A stretch of 51,820 bases of DNA from Betaproteobacteria bacterium (GTDB lineage Bacteria > Pseudomonadota > Gammaproteobacteria > Burkholderiales > SG8-41), in assembly GCA_028291945.1 (NCBI GenBank), contig JAQGNH010000521.1, positions 1-51,820 on the forward strand, written 5' to 3'. The notes beneath the pieces are model-generated. The model was not told the DNA's origin, made no database searches, and saw nothing but the letters and a program-made list of their open reading frames with translations. Shown here piece by piece: positions 45,006 to 51,820 of the stretch. The translations under genes were made by a program, and so were the position numbers. Numbering within the stretch: the stretch's first letter is position 1; every line of letters starts with the position of its first letter.

Positions 45006-45024
45006 ACCACAAAGGACACGAAGG
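45006..45024. repeat. Dispersed 19-bp repeat, copy 2
   Basis: accacaaaggacacgaagg, repeated inverted at 36047-36065, here followed by a partial second unit (acacaaagg). It lies in the gap between the Bug gene and the racemase-family gene. Confidence 0.75.
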
Positions 45025-45100
45025 ACACAAAGGAAACCACAACTCACGTTGGAAATTAGAATCGTTGGAGTGTTCCCGTTCTAAATCTAGGAAGCAGCAG

Positions 45101-45955
45101 ATGGAAAAACGTTATCGATTTTTGTTGATTCAGGCGTTCCACCTTCCGGAGGAATCGCAGTATCTTCATCGCGCCGTAGACGGGCCGAAGGAAAGCATGC
45201 TGATGAACCACTCGGACGTGAAGCATCTGCTGGAAAACGTAGATTGGGAGCTGCACAAGGGTCCTCTTGCGACGTACGGCGACTGGCCTGTGGAGACGCG
45301 CGAGGAATTCACGCTGGTCGCCGCCGGTAGGATGCCGATCGTTCGTGAAGCATGCGCGAGCGGCAAGTACAACGGTATCGTTCTTCTCGGCGGTGGCGAA
45401 CCGGGTTTTCCGGCTTCACGCGAGATTGCACGCGAGTACGGCATACCGGTAGTCGCGTGTGGCTTCGCGCAAATGCACGTCGCGTCGATGCTCGGCAACA
45501 AGTTCAGCGTCATCGATCTCGCCGAGAATCACAACATGTACTACTACGATCTCGTCGTTCAGCACGGATTCGCTCAGCGCTGTGCGTCGATACGCAATAT
45601 CAACTTTCCTCTGCCGCGTCCGCCGAGCACCGGACAATCTGCAGTGCACCTTGCAAAAAATCGCGCGCAGCGCGGTGAAAGCTCCGAGGTCGTGGAGGCG
45701 GCGCTGCGTGAAGCGCTTGCAGCCATCGAGGAAGACGGCGCCGACGTGATTACCTTCGGCTGCTCAGCGCTCTTCTGGCTCCAGCCTGTACTCCAGAAGC
45801 GGCTTGCCGAGATGGGCTGGGAAGTACCCGTTCTGGAGGGATACAGCTGCGCGATTACTTTGTGCAAGGGTATGGTCGATCTGGGCGTCGACGCGAGCGG
45901 ACTCGTCTATCCCAGCGCGCATCCGAAGAATTGGCGGCGGAAAAAATTATTCTAG
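45101..45955 (+). CDS. Asp/Glu/hydantoin racemase superfamily protein lacking the first catalytic Cys
   Basis: A 284-residue protein of the two-domain racemase superfamily. The second catalytic Cys is present as C221 in ITFGCSALFW. Where relatives have the first one (a C-F-x-D-P-G motif), this protein reads VLLGGGEPGF (94-103), with Gly instead. A loss of the first Cys with retention of the second is the arrangement of arylmalonate decarboxylase, so a decarboxylase or isomerase role is possible. ATG 45101 follows AGGAAG. It lies downstream of a Bug receptor and 68 bp upstream of an SDR gene. Confidence 0.78.
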   Translation: MEKRYRFLLIQAFHLPEESQYLHRAVDGPKESMLMNHSDVKHLLENVDWELHKGPLATYGDWPVETREEFTLVAAGRMPIVREACASGKYNGIVLLGGGEPGFPASREIAREYGIPVVACGFAQMHVASMLGNKFSVIDLAENHNMYYYDLVVQHGFAQRCASIRNINFPLPRPPSTGQSAVHLAKNRAQRGESSEVVEAALREALAAIEEDGADVITFGCSALFWLQPVLQKRLAEMGWEVPVLEGYSCAITLCKGMVDLGVDASGLVYPSAHPKNWRRKKLF

Positions 45956-46023
45956 TGCTCGTGAACGCGACTTTCCCTGCAAGCCGCAAGTGAGGTGCTC
46001 TCGCTTTTTCCGAACAGGCATTA

Positions 46024-46812
46024 TTGAAGCACGAAGGGCGCGACGTGAAGAATGAAGGTAACGGTAATCGGCGCGTCGCACTGGTCACCGGCGCATCGCA
46101 AGGACTAGGGGCAGCGATCGCTCTGCGGCTTGCGCGTGACGGGTACGATCTTGTGCTGACCGAGCTTACGCCTGAGCCGCTTGCACATGTACGTGCTACG
46201 GTGGAATCAGCTGGAGCGCGCGCTTTCCCCGTCGTGCTCGACGTGCGCTCGCAAGCGAGTGTCGAGAGGGCGGTTCAGGAAGCGGAGAAGGCGTTTGGCC
46301 GCGTCGATGTGCTCGTAAACAACGCCGGGGTCACGCTGAGATGCCCCGCGCTCGAGGTGGAGCGTGAGGAGTGGCAGGCCGTGATGGACGTCAATCTTAC
46401 GGGGACGTTCTTCATGAGCCAGCAGTTCGCCCGCCGCTTGATTGCGCGTAAGCAGGGGGGGTGCATCGTGAGCCTCGCGTCGACGCATGGCGTCGTGGCG
46501 CTCGCGGAGCGGTCGACCTACGGAATCTCGAAGGGTGCGATTATCCACATGACGCGCGTGCTGGCCTATGAGTGGGCGCAACACGACATACGTGTTAACG
46601 CGATCGCACCGGGCACCATCGAGACCCCTTCGCGAGCCGCCTATTTCGACGCAAATCCAGGAACACGGGATACGCTGCTTCGTCGAGTGCCGCTAGGCAG
46701 GTTCGGATTACAGGAAGATGTCGCCGGCGCCGTAGCCTATCTCGCAAGCGCTGACGCAGGCTACATCACAGGCCAGACGTTACTGCTGGACGGCGGTCTG
46801 ACGACGTACTAA
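46024..46812 (+). CDS. Short-chain dehydrogenase/reductase
   Basis: A 262-residue NAD(P)-dependent oxidoreductase of the classical SDR family. Cofactor motif TGASQGLG near 22-29, NNAGV, catalytic Ser in VSLASTHG, and Y-x-x-x-K in TYGISKGA. The C-terminal LLDGGLTT is typical of FabG-like members. No ATG fits the N-terminus; TTG 46024 or GTG 46045 must be used, and the choice is uncertain. It follows the racemase-family gene and probably oxidises or reduces an intermediate of the same pathway. Confidence 0.9.
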   Translation: MKHEGRDVKNEGNGNRRVALVTGASQGLGAAIALRLARDGYDLVLTELTPEPLAHVRATVESAGARAFPVVLDVRSQASVERAVQEAEKAFGRVDVLVNNAGVTLRCPALEVEREEWQAVMDVNLTGTFFMSQQFARRLIARKQGGCIVSLASTHGVVALAERSTYGISKGAIIHMTRVLAYEWAQHDIRVNAIAPGTIETPSRAAYFDANPGTRDTLLRRVPLGRFGLQEDVAGAVAYLASADAGYITGQTLLLDGGLTTY

Positions 46813-46881
46813 AAAAGTGATAGGCGCGGCGAGGCCTGCATCGTCTCTCCGTCTCGCGCTTAACGAGAGCGGCGAAGAAAC

Positions 46882-47352
46882 TTACGGTTTCAACTGAAAA
46901 ATCGCTTCGACTTCCACTGCAGAATCCAGCGGGAGCGCTGCGACGCCCACCGCAGTGCGGGCGTGCTGACCCCGTTCGCCAAGCACCTGCACCATCAGAT
47001 CGGATGCGCCATTGATGACTTTGGGATGATCGAAAAAGTCGGGCGGACTGTTCACGAAACCGCCAAGTCGCACGCAGCGATCGACTCGATCGAGGTCACC
47101 GCCGCACGCGACCTTTAGCTGAGCGAGCAGATTCAATGCGCATAGACGTGCTGCAGCCTGCGCATCTTCGATACTGATCTCTCTACCGACCTTGCCGGTG
47201 TATTTCATCTTTCCCGCTTCACGCGCCACCTGGCCTGCCATGAAGACGAGATCGTGAACGATCACGAACGGTACGTAATTGCCGGCGGGGGAGCCAGGCC
47301 GAGGCAGAGTGATGCCGATCTCGCCGAGGCACTTTTCGATGTTCGAGGCCAT
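46882..47352 (-). CDS. RidA (YjgF/YER057c/UK114) family protein
   Basis: A 156-residue protein of the reactive imine/enamine deaminase family. It is longer at the front than classical RidA (about 130 residues): MASNIEKCLGEIGITLPRPG. The conserved ending ARTAVGVAALPLDSAVEVEA holds the substrate-binding Arg and Glu. ATG 47352 follows AGGA by six bases. It is divergent from a Bug gene across about 118 bp, where a shared control region must lie. It may detoxify an enamine made in the local pathway. Confidence 0.9.
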   Translation of the reverse strand: MASNIEKCLGEIGITLPRPGSPAGNYVPFVIVHDLVFMAGQVAREAGKMKYTGKVGREISIEDAQAAARLCALNLLAQLKVACGGDLDRVDRCVRLGGFVNSPPDFFDHPKVINGASDLMVQVLGERGQHARTAVGVAALPLDSAVEVEAIFQLKP

Positions 47353-47470
47353 CCCGATTCCTGTGGTGAGTAGAGAGGCGATAGTATAGAGGATCGCGTG
47401 AACGTCATTGCGCGTGCAGACGCCAAGACCAAAATTCGTGCGATGATAATTCGATGCATAAGGAGACCTG

Positions 47471-48430
47471 ATGAAGCTAGCTGGCCTCGTAGCGGCCGTT
47501 CTGATGTGCGTGAGCTCTGCCTCTGCGCAGACGTATCCGGAAAAGCCGGTCCGCGTGGTTGTCCCGTTCCCTGCCGGCGGAGCCGCCGACATTGTCGCGA
47601 GGCAGATCGCGCAAGGCGTCTCGGCTAATCTCCGCGCGCAGTTCATTGTCGACAATCGCGCCGGCGCAGGAGGTGCAATCGGTGCGGATATCGTTGCACG
47701 CGCTGTACCCGACGGCTATACGCTGCTGTTCGCATCTTCGAGCGCGCTTTCGATCAATCCCCACCTCGGCGGGAAACTTCCATACGACGCCTTGCGTGAT
47801 TTCACCGCCATCGTCCTTGTCGGCTATGCGCCCAACGTGCTGGTGATCCATCCATCGGTTCCGGCGAAATCGGTGAAGGACCTCATCGCCGTGGCACGAG
47901 CCAAGCCGGGCGCGCTCAACTTCGCGTCCAACGGCCCGGGGACGCTGAGTCACCTAACCGGTGAGCTTTTCAATCTACGGGCGGGCGTCAAAATGGTCCA
48001 CATCCCCTATAAGGGCGCTGCGCCGGCCGTGATCGATACGATGGCAGGGAACGTATCGGTGTTGTTTGCCGCATTTCCGAGCGTCACAGGACAGGTGCGC
48101 GCTGGAAAGCTTCGCGCGCTCGCAGTCACGAGCGCGAAGCGCGCTGAGATCGCGCCTGAGCTGCCGACAGTGGCGGAAGCTGCTCTGCCGGGGTTTGAGT
48201 CAACTCAATGGTGGGGGCTTTATGGCCCAGCAGGACTACCCACGCCGATCGTAAATCGCCTCAACACTGAAGCGAACAAGGTGCTCAAGACAAATGACGT
48301 GCGGAAACGCCTCGCAGCTGATGGCGCCGAGGCCGCTGGCGGGACTCCGCAGCAGTTGGCGTCATATCACAAGGCGGATTATGAGAAGTGGGCCAAGGTG
48401 GTGAAGGCGGCTGACATCAAAGGCGAATAG
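47471..48430 (+). CDS. Bug/TctC family periplasmic substrate-binding protein (9)
   Basis: A 319-residue receptor. ATG 47471 follows AAGGAG by five bases; signal MKLAGLVAAVLMCVSSASA, cut before Q. Family marks are YPEKPVRVVVPFPAGGAADIV, VDNRAGAGG, AVPDGYTLL, KLPYDALRDFTAI, HIPYKGAAP and a closing VVKAADIKGE. It is divergent from the RidA gene and ends at a strong terminator. Confidence 0.93.
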   Translation: MKLAGLVAAVLMCVSSASAQTYPEKPVRVVVPFPAGGAADIVARQIAQGVSANLRAQFIVDNRAGAGGAIGADIVARAVPDGYTLLFASSSALSINPHLGGKLPYDALRDFTAIVLVGYAPNVLVIHPSVPAKSVKDLIAVARAKPGALNFASNGPGTLSHLTGELFNLRAGVKMVHIPYKGAAPAVIDTMAGNVSVLFAAFPSVTGQVRAGKLRALAVTSAKRAEIAPELPTVAEAALPGFESTQWWGLYGPAGLPTPIVNRLNTEANKVLKTNDVRKRLAADGAEAAGGTPQQLASYHKADYEKWAKVVKAADIKGE

Positions 48431-48473
48431 ACCTATTTACAGCCAGGGACGCCAAGCACATCCACAGATACAG

Positions 48474-48500
48474 ATCCCCGCCGAAGGCGGGGATTCTTTT
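48474..48500 (+). terminator. Rho-independent terminator of Bug gene 9
   Basis: ATCCCCGCC (48474-48482) pairs perfectly with GGCGGGGAT (48486-48494) around a three-base loop, followed by tctttt. It lies 44 bases after the Bug stop. The plus-strand T run identifies the direction. Confidence 0.9.
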
Positions 48501-48643
48501 GTGTTGGTTTTCCTTAGCGCACCTGGCCCTAGGTCCCTGGCAAAATCTCCCACTGAGCGCTTCAGCGTTCCATCGCGCGCTCGAGTGGCAGAGTGACCCC
48601 ACGCGTGGTGCCGAGGTTGACTGTTGAAGGGTGATCGATCCTG

Positions 48644-49621
48644 CTACTCAGCGCGTATCCCGGCTTCGCGAATAACCTTTGTCCATTTTGCGAGATCGGT
48701 TCGCATGAACGATGCGTACCGGTCAGGCGTCATGTAAAAAGCGTCGTAGGCGAGCGCCTGCAGCCGATCGCTCACATCCCGCATCTGAAGGATATTCTTG
48801 ATCTCGCCATCGAGCTTCGCCACGACGTCCCTCGGCAAACCCGCAGGCCCGAGGATGCCAAACCACGAGTTGATCTCGACACCGGGCAGGCCGGCTTGTG
48901 CCATCGTGGGAATGTCCGGCGCGAGGCTCGAGCGTACGGCACTCGTCTGGGCGAGCGCGCGCAGTTTTGCTGTCCGGACGTGAGGAGTCGCGGCCTGAAA
49001 GGTCGGGAACATCACGAGCACATGACCGCCGATGAGATCGATCGTCGCAGGCCCCGCGCCTTTGTACGCGATGTGAACAATCTGAATGCCAGCGATCGAC
49101 TTGAAAAGCTCTCCCGCAAGATGGCCTGACGTTCCATTGCCGGGCGATGCGTAGTTGAGCTGCCCCGGTTTGCTCTTCGCGAGCGCAACGAGCTCTTTGA
49201 CCGATCTCACTGGCAGCGAAGGATGGACCGTTAGCAGGAGCGGCGCGGCCGCGAGGCCCGACACCGGCGTGAAATCCTTCAGTGGGTCGTAAGGCAGGGA
49301 ACCATAGAGAACTGAGTTGACGGTGTGGGCGCTGGGCGCCGAGAGCAGCGTGTAGCCGTCGGGCGCAGCTTTTGCCACGACCGCCGTTCCCAGTGTCGTG
49401 TTTGCACCGGGCCGGTTCTCGACGATCACCGGCTGGCGCAGGCTCTCCGAGAGCTTGGGTGCGATGATGCGGGTCAGCGTATCGTTCGCACCACCGGGCG
49501 GGACGGGCACCACGATGCGAATTGCTTTAGCAGGATATTCCTGAGCCGCGGCATGACTGCCGGCTGCTGCGATCAAAGCAGCAATTGCAAGCCGTGCCAA
49601 CGGGAAGGGGTGCGGTCGCAT
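48644..49621 (-). CDS. Bug/TctC family periplasmic substrate-binding protein (10)
   Basis: A 325-residue receptor. ATG 49621 lies eight bases after the PrpD stop and gives a signal peptide ending SHAAA-QE; a GTG at 49633 that overlaps the PrpD stop (GTGA) is the alternative, and either way the two genes are coupled. Family marks are YPAKAIRIVVPVPPGGANDTL, VENRPGANT (Glu in place of the usual Asp), APDGYTLL, SLPYDPLKDFTPV, HIAYKGAGP and a closing VIREAGIRAE. It is the third gene of a leftward MmgE/PrpD - MmgE/PrpD - Bug group and probably delivers the substrate of those enzymes. Confidence 0.92.
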   Translation of the reverse strand: MRPHPFPLARLAIAALIAAAGSHAAAQEYPAKAIRIVVPVPPGGANDTLTRIIAPKLSESLRQPVIVENRPGANTTLGTAVVAKAAPDGYTLLSAPSAHTVNSVLYGSLPYDPLKDFTPVSGLAAAPLLLTVHPSLPVRSVKELVALAKSKPGQLNYASPGNGTSGHLAGELFKSIAGIQIVHIAYKGAGPATIDLIGGHVLVMFPTFQAATPHVRTAKLRALAQTSAVRSSLAPDIPTMAQAGLPGVEINSWFGILGPAGLPRDVVAKLDGEIKNILQMRDVSDRLQALAYDAFYMTPDRYASFMRTDLAKWTKVIREAGIRAE

Positions 49622-49629
49622 GCGCCCGG

Positions 49630-50997
49630 TCACACGCGCAGGGCTTCGTCGGCGATGAGCTCGCGCAGCGACGACATTTTTTCGAGCTCATCGAGCGCCG
49701 CGTAGAGACGAGGCGCCTTTGCGCTTCCAAGCACGCGTGCCGCACAGCTTTCGAACTTGGCTTTGAGTCGTTCAGGCGGCGTCGGATCTTCCGGTGTGCG
49801 GCCGCAGGGCCGCTCCTGGCGAATCGTTATCCTCGCGCCGGATTTGAGCGTGACGCTCAAGTCGACAGCATAGTGGTCGCCCACGTCCGGCGCCGGATTT
49901 CTGTAGCCTTCCACGTGAACCTTTTGCGTGAGCGCGCGTGCTCGAACATCGAGAAATGCGTCATTCTCGAAGTGATCGACGACCACCGCGCGCTCGAGTA
50001 ACGCTCGCGCGAGGCAATATTGAACGCTGAACTTCGCGTCAAGCGCGCTTTTCGGGTCGGGTCTGTTGATGTGAGCCAGACGACGTGCGTGGATACGTGC
50101 ATCGATGCGCTCGATGTCGTCCGGTCTGATGCCGTGTTGTGTGGCGAGCGTAATCATCCCGTCTATCGCTGCATGCGTGCTGCCGCAGCAGGGGTAGAGC
50201 TTGATGCCGAGCCCAGGCTGGTCGATGTCGAACGGCTGTGACCAGGCTGCCAGCATGCGCTCGCAATCGAAAGTTCCCGGCCCATTGAAGACATTGAGGA
50301 AGCCTTGCTTGTCTTCGAACGCCTCGCTGCTCGCGGTGCAATTTTCCTGTGCCAGCAGCGCGGCGAAAAGTCCATTCCTGGCGCAATGGCCGACATGCAA
50401 CGGTTTAGTCATCGTTCCGAAATTCGCCTTTACGCCGCTCGCAAAGGAAGCGCTGATCGAGAGTGCAGTCGCCGTTTGCGAATCCGAGAGCTTGAGCAAG
50501 CGGGCGCATGCTGCAGCCACGCCGAATATGCCAAGCGTGACGGTGGGGTGCCACCCTTTTTCGTAATGATGGTAATTCACGCCGCGCGCGATTCGGGTCG
50601 TGGTCTCGAATCCTGTAACAAACGAGGTGATGACATTGCGGCCGCTCGCTTCTGTTAGCTCCGCCAGGGCGAACAGGGCAGGCACCAGCGGCGCCGAAGG
50701 ATGGCCGCCGAGCGCGATGTTCACGTCGTCGAAATCCATTGCATGCGCCGATGTGCCGTTGACCAGCGCCGCATTCAGCGCACTCGTGCGTATCGCGCGG
50801 CCGAGTACGAGGCAGGGTCCGGCGTCGTGCACGCCCGGAACGCGCAACAGCCGAGTCGTCGGTTCGTCGTGGGAACCAGCGAGCATGACCCCAACCGTGT
50901 CGAGGATCGCGCTCTTGGCGTTCGCAACGACCTGGGGCGGAAGCTTTTCCCAAGAAATGCGGTTGATGCGCTGCGCAAGCTGAGCGGCTAGGGTCAT
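49630..50997 (-). CDS. MmgE/PrpD family protein
   Basis: A 455-residue enzyme of the 2-methylcitrate dehydratase (PrpD) / MmgE family. Marks are AKSAILDTVGVMLAGS, NGTSAHAMDFDD, GGHPSAPLVPALFALAE, GWHPTVTLGIFGVAAAC, KPLHVGHCARNG and KLYPCCGSTHAAIDG. Members dehydrate or isomerise tricarboxylic-acid-like compounds. ATG 50997 is chosen; a GTG at 51069 would add 24 unlikely residues. It is followed by an overlapping Bug gene and preceded by a second MmgE/PrpD gene, so receptor and enzymes form an operon. Confidence 0.92.
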   Translation of the reverse strand: MTLAAQLAQRINRISWEKLPPQVVANAKSAILDTVGVMLAGSHDEPTTRLLRVPGVHDAGPCLVLGRAIRTSALNAALVNGTSAHAMDFDDVNIALGGHPSAPLVPALFALAELTEASGRNVITSFVTGFETTTRIARGVNYHHYEKGWHPTVTLGIFGVAAACARLLKLSDSQTATALSISASFASGVKANFGTMTKPLHVGHCARNGLFAALLAQENCTASSEAFEDKQGFLNVFNGPGTFDCERMLAAWSQPFDIDQPGLGIKLYPCCGSTHAAIDGMITLATQHGIRPDDIERIDARIHARRLAHINRPDPKSALDAKFSVQYCLARALLERAVVVDHFENDAFLDVRARALTQKVHVEGYRNPAPDVGDHYAVDLSVTLKSGARITIRQERPCGRTPEDPTPPERLKAKFESCAARVLGSAKAPRLYAALDELEKMSSLRELIADEALRV

Positions 50998-51101
50998 GTG
51001 CGCTGTGTTGATGCGGAAACATGAACGACCCAATGCGGGGACAATCCAGCGCGCCCGCGCGCCGCGCACGCGTCATTCATCGTTCACGATCCGACTGAGA
51101 A

Positions 51102-51820
51102 CTACCACTTATACAGTTCCTGAACGTCAGGCTGCTGATCGAAGCTCCAGATCACCTCGCGCAGACGCTCGCACTTTGCTTTACCGACGACAGGCTCGCA
51201 GTTCACCGTAAATTTGCGCTGAAGGTCGACATCGGTCATTGGATTTTCACCTTCGCCTTTAGGATCCAGCACGCGCTTCTCGAAACTGCGCCGGTCGTTC
51301 AACTCGATGCGGACCACGCCCGAACGGCGCCCCGGATAAATTCGCTCGCATTCCTCGTCGACCGCCGTGTGGCTCGCTTCGATCAGCCGCTGGACTTCGG
51401 GTCGCTCGAGGCTCTCCGGCAGAAATCGTTGTGCAGCGATGTCGCCGTCAACCACGGCCAGCGCTGCTGCAACGGGCGCGCTCATCTGCGCGTCGAGCAG
51501 ATTGTCGAAGTGCTTGTGATCATGACCATTGACGCCAACTGCGTAGAGGCCGATGTGAATGTGCTTCACTTGCGAGTGAGTAAAACCATGCTGCTCCCGC
51601 AGCAAAAGGATGCCATCGATGACGGAGTGATAGTGGCGGCAGCACGGATAAGGTTTGAAGTAGGCGCTTTCGATTTCATAGCGCTCGCCGAGGCCGAGGA
51701 CGAGGCGGTCCCACTTCATTTCACCGTTGGCATGCACGTTGCCGAAGCCGTAGCGGCCTTCGAGGACTTTGCTGGGCCCCGTGATACCGCGCTTCGCAAA
51801 CTCGGCACATAAGAGACCGT
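51102..51820 (-). CDS. MmgE/PrpD family protein, C-terminal part
   Basis: The last 239 codons of a second family member; the start lies beyond the right edge. The frame is open to the edge (FAKRGITGPSKVLEGRYG precedes a GTG that is only an internal Val). Marks are AYFKPYPCCRHYHSVIDG, equivalent to the PCCGSTHAAIDG block of the neighbour, and VRIELNDRR. The two proteins are clearly diverged, so they probably act on different compounds. The gap to the next gene is 104 bp. Confidence 0.9.
   Translation of the reverse strand, partial: GLLCAEFAKRGITGPSKVLEGRYGFGNVHANGEMKWDRLVLGLGERYEIESAYFKPYPCCRHYHSVIDGILLLREQHGFTHSQVKHIHIGLYAVGVNGHDHKHFDNLLDAQMSAPVAAALAVVDGDIAAQRFLPESLERPEVQRLIEASHTAVDEECERIYPGRRSGVVRIELNDRRSFEKRVLDPKGEGENPMTDVDLQRKFTVNCEPVVGKAKCERLREVIWSFDQQPDVQELYKW

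Noticed and set aside
44957-45100. Coding extension of the racemase-family gene back to 45002
   Set aside because: The extra residues come from the dispersed repeat (His/Lys/Gly-rich), and the ATG at 45101 has a better upstream site.
1-51820. tRNA, rRNA, CRISPR arrays, insertion sequences, phage genes
   Set aside because: None was seen by eye: no clover-leaf tRNA ends, no regularly spaced repeats, no transposase or integrase motifs.

Overview
The window looks like a chromosomal segment from a high-GC betaproteobacterium of the Burkholderiales type. The main reason is the very large number of Bug (TctC-like) tricarboxylate-transporter binding proteins. The betaproteobacterial style of the LysR, Spy-like, MscL, RidA and MmgE/PrpD genes agrees with this. 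No rRNA, tRNA, CRISPR, integrase or transposase was seen, so it reads as ordinary chromosome devoted to uptake and catabolism of organic acids or aromatics.

Layout. 1-10.4 kb: a truncated PhnD-like binding protein, two Bug proteins, a TAXI receptor, an MHS permease and another MFS carrier, then a leftward MFS / fused CoA-transferase / M20 amidohydrolase operon. 10.5-23 kb: mostly housekeeping and envelope genes. These are MscL, a lipoprotein hydrolase, a MATE exporter, a small secreted protein with a clear terminator, a histidine kinase without a recognisable H-box, an orphan GspE/PilB-like ATPase, a Bug protein, an HtrA-like protease without a signal peptide, a tandem carboxymuconolactone-decarboxylase protein and a secreted FKBP isomerase. 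23-28 kb: a large alpha/beta hydrolase, three small lipoproteins and an ACMSD-type amidohydrolase.

28-37.5 kb is the most unusual part. A gene at 29170-30927 carries an in-frame TGA inside a Cys-Sec-Gly-Ser-Cys (UGSC) motif. A nearly perfect bacterial SECIS-type hairpin follows at once, so the gene is best read as one 585-residue selenoprotein: a UGSC domain fused to a large C-terminal domain. Its stop overlaps the start of a thioredoxin-reductase-like flavoprotein, a Bug protein follows, and a stand-alone paralogue of the C-terminal domain lies on the other strand. A glucan phosphorylase, a PDC-lactonase-like amidohydrolase and a PaaI thioesterase come next.

37.5-51.8 kb: five more Bug proteins are interleaved with a Spy-like protein, a LysR regulator, an alpha/beta hydrolase, an LLM flavin oxidoreductase, an Asp/Glu-racemase-family protein lacking the first catalytic Cys, an SDR, a RidA protein and two adjacent MmgE/PrpD genes. 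In all there are ten Bug proteins, one TAXI receptor and one PhnD-like protein, but no TctA/TctB, TRAP membrane or ABC membrane subunit. The receptors presumably serve permeases encoded elsewhere, or sense ligands. Start codons were chosen from ribosome-binding sites and signal peptides; many remain tentative. All functional names rest on motif recognition by eye, not on database searches.
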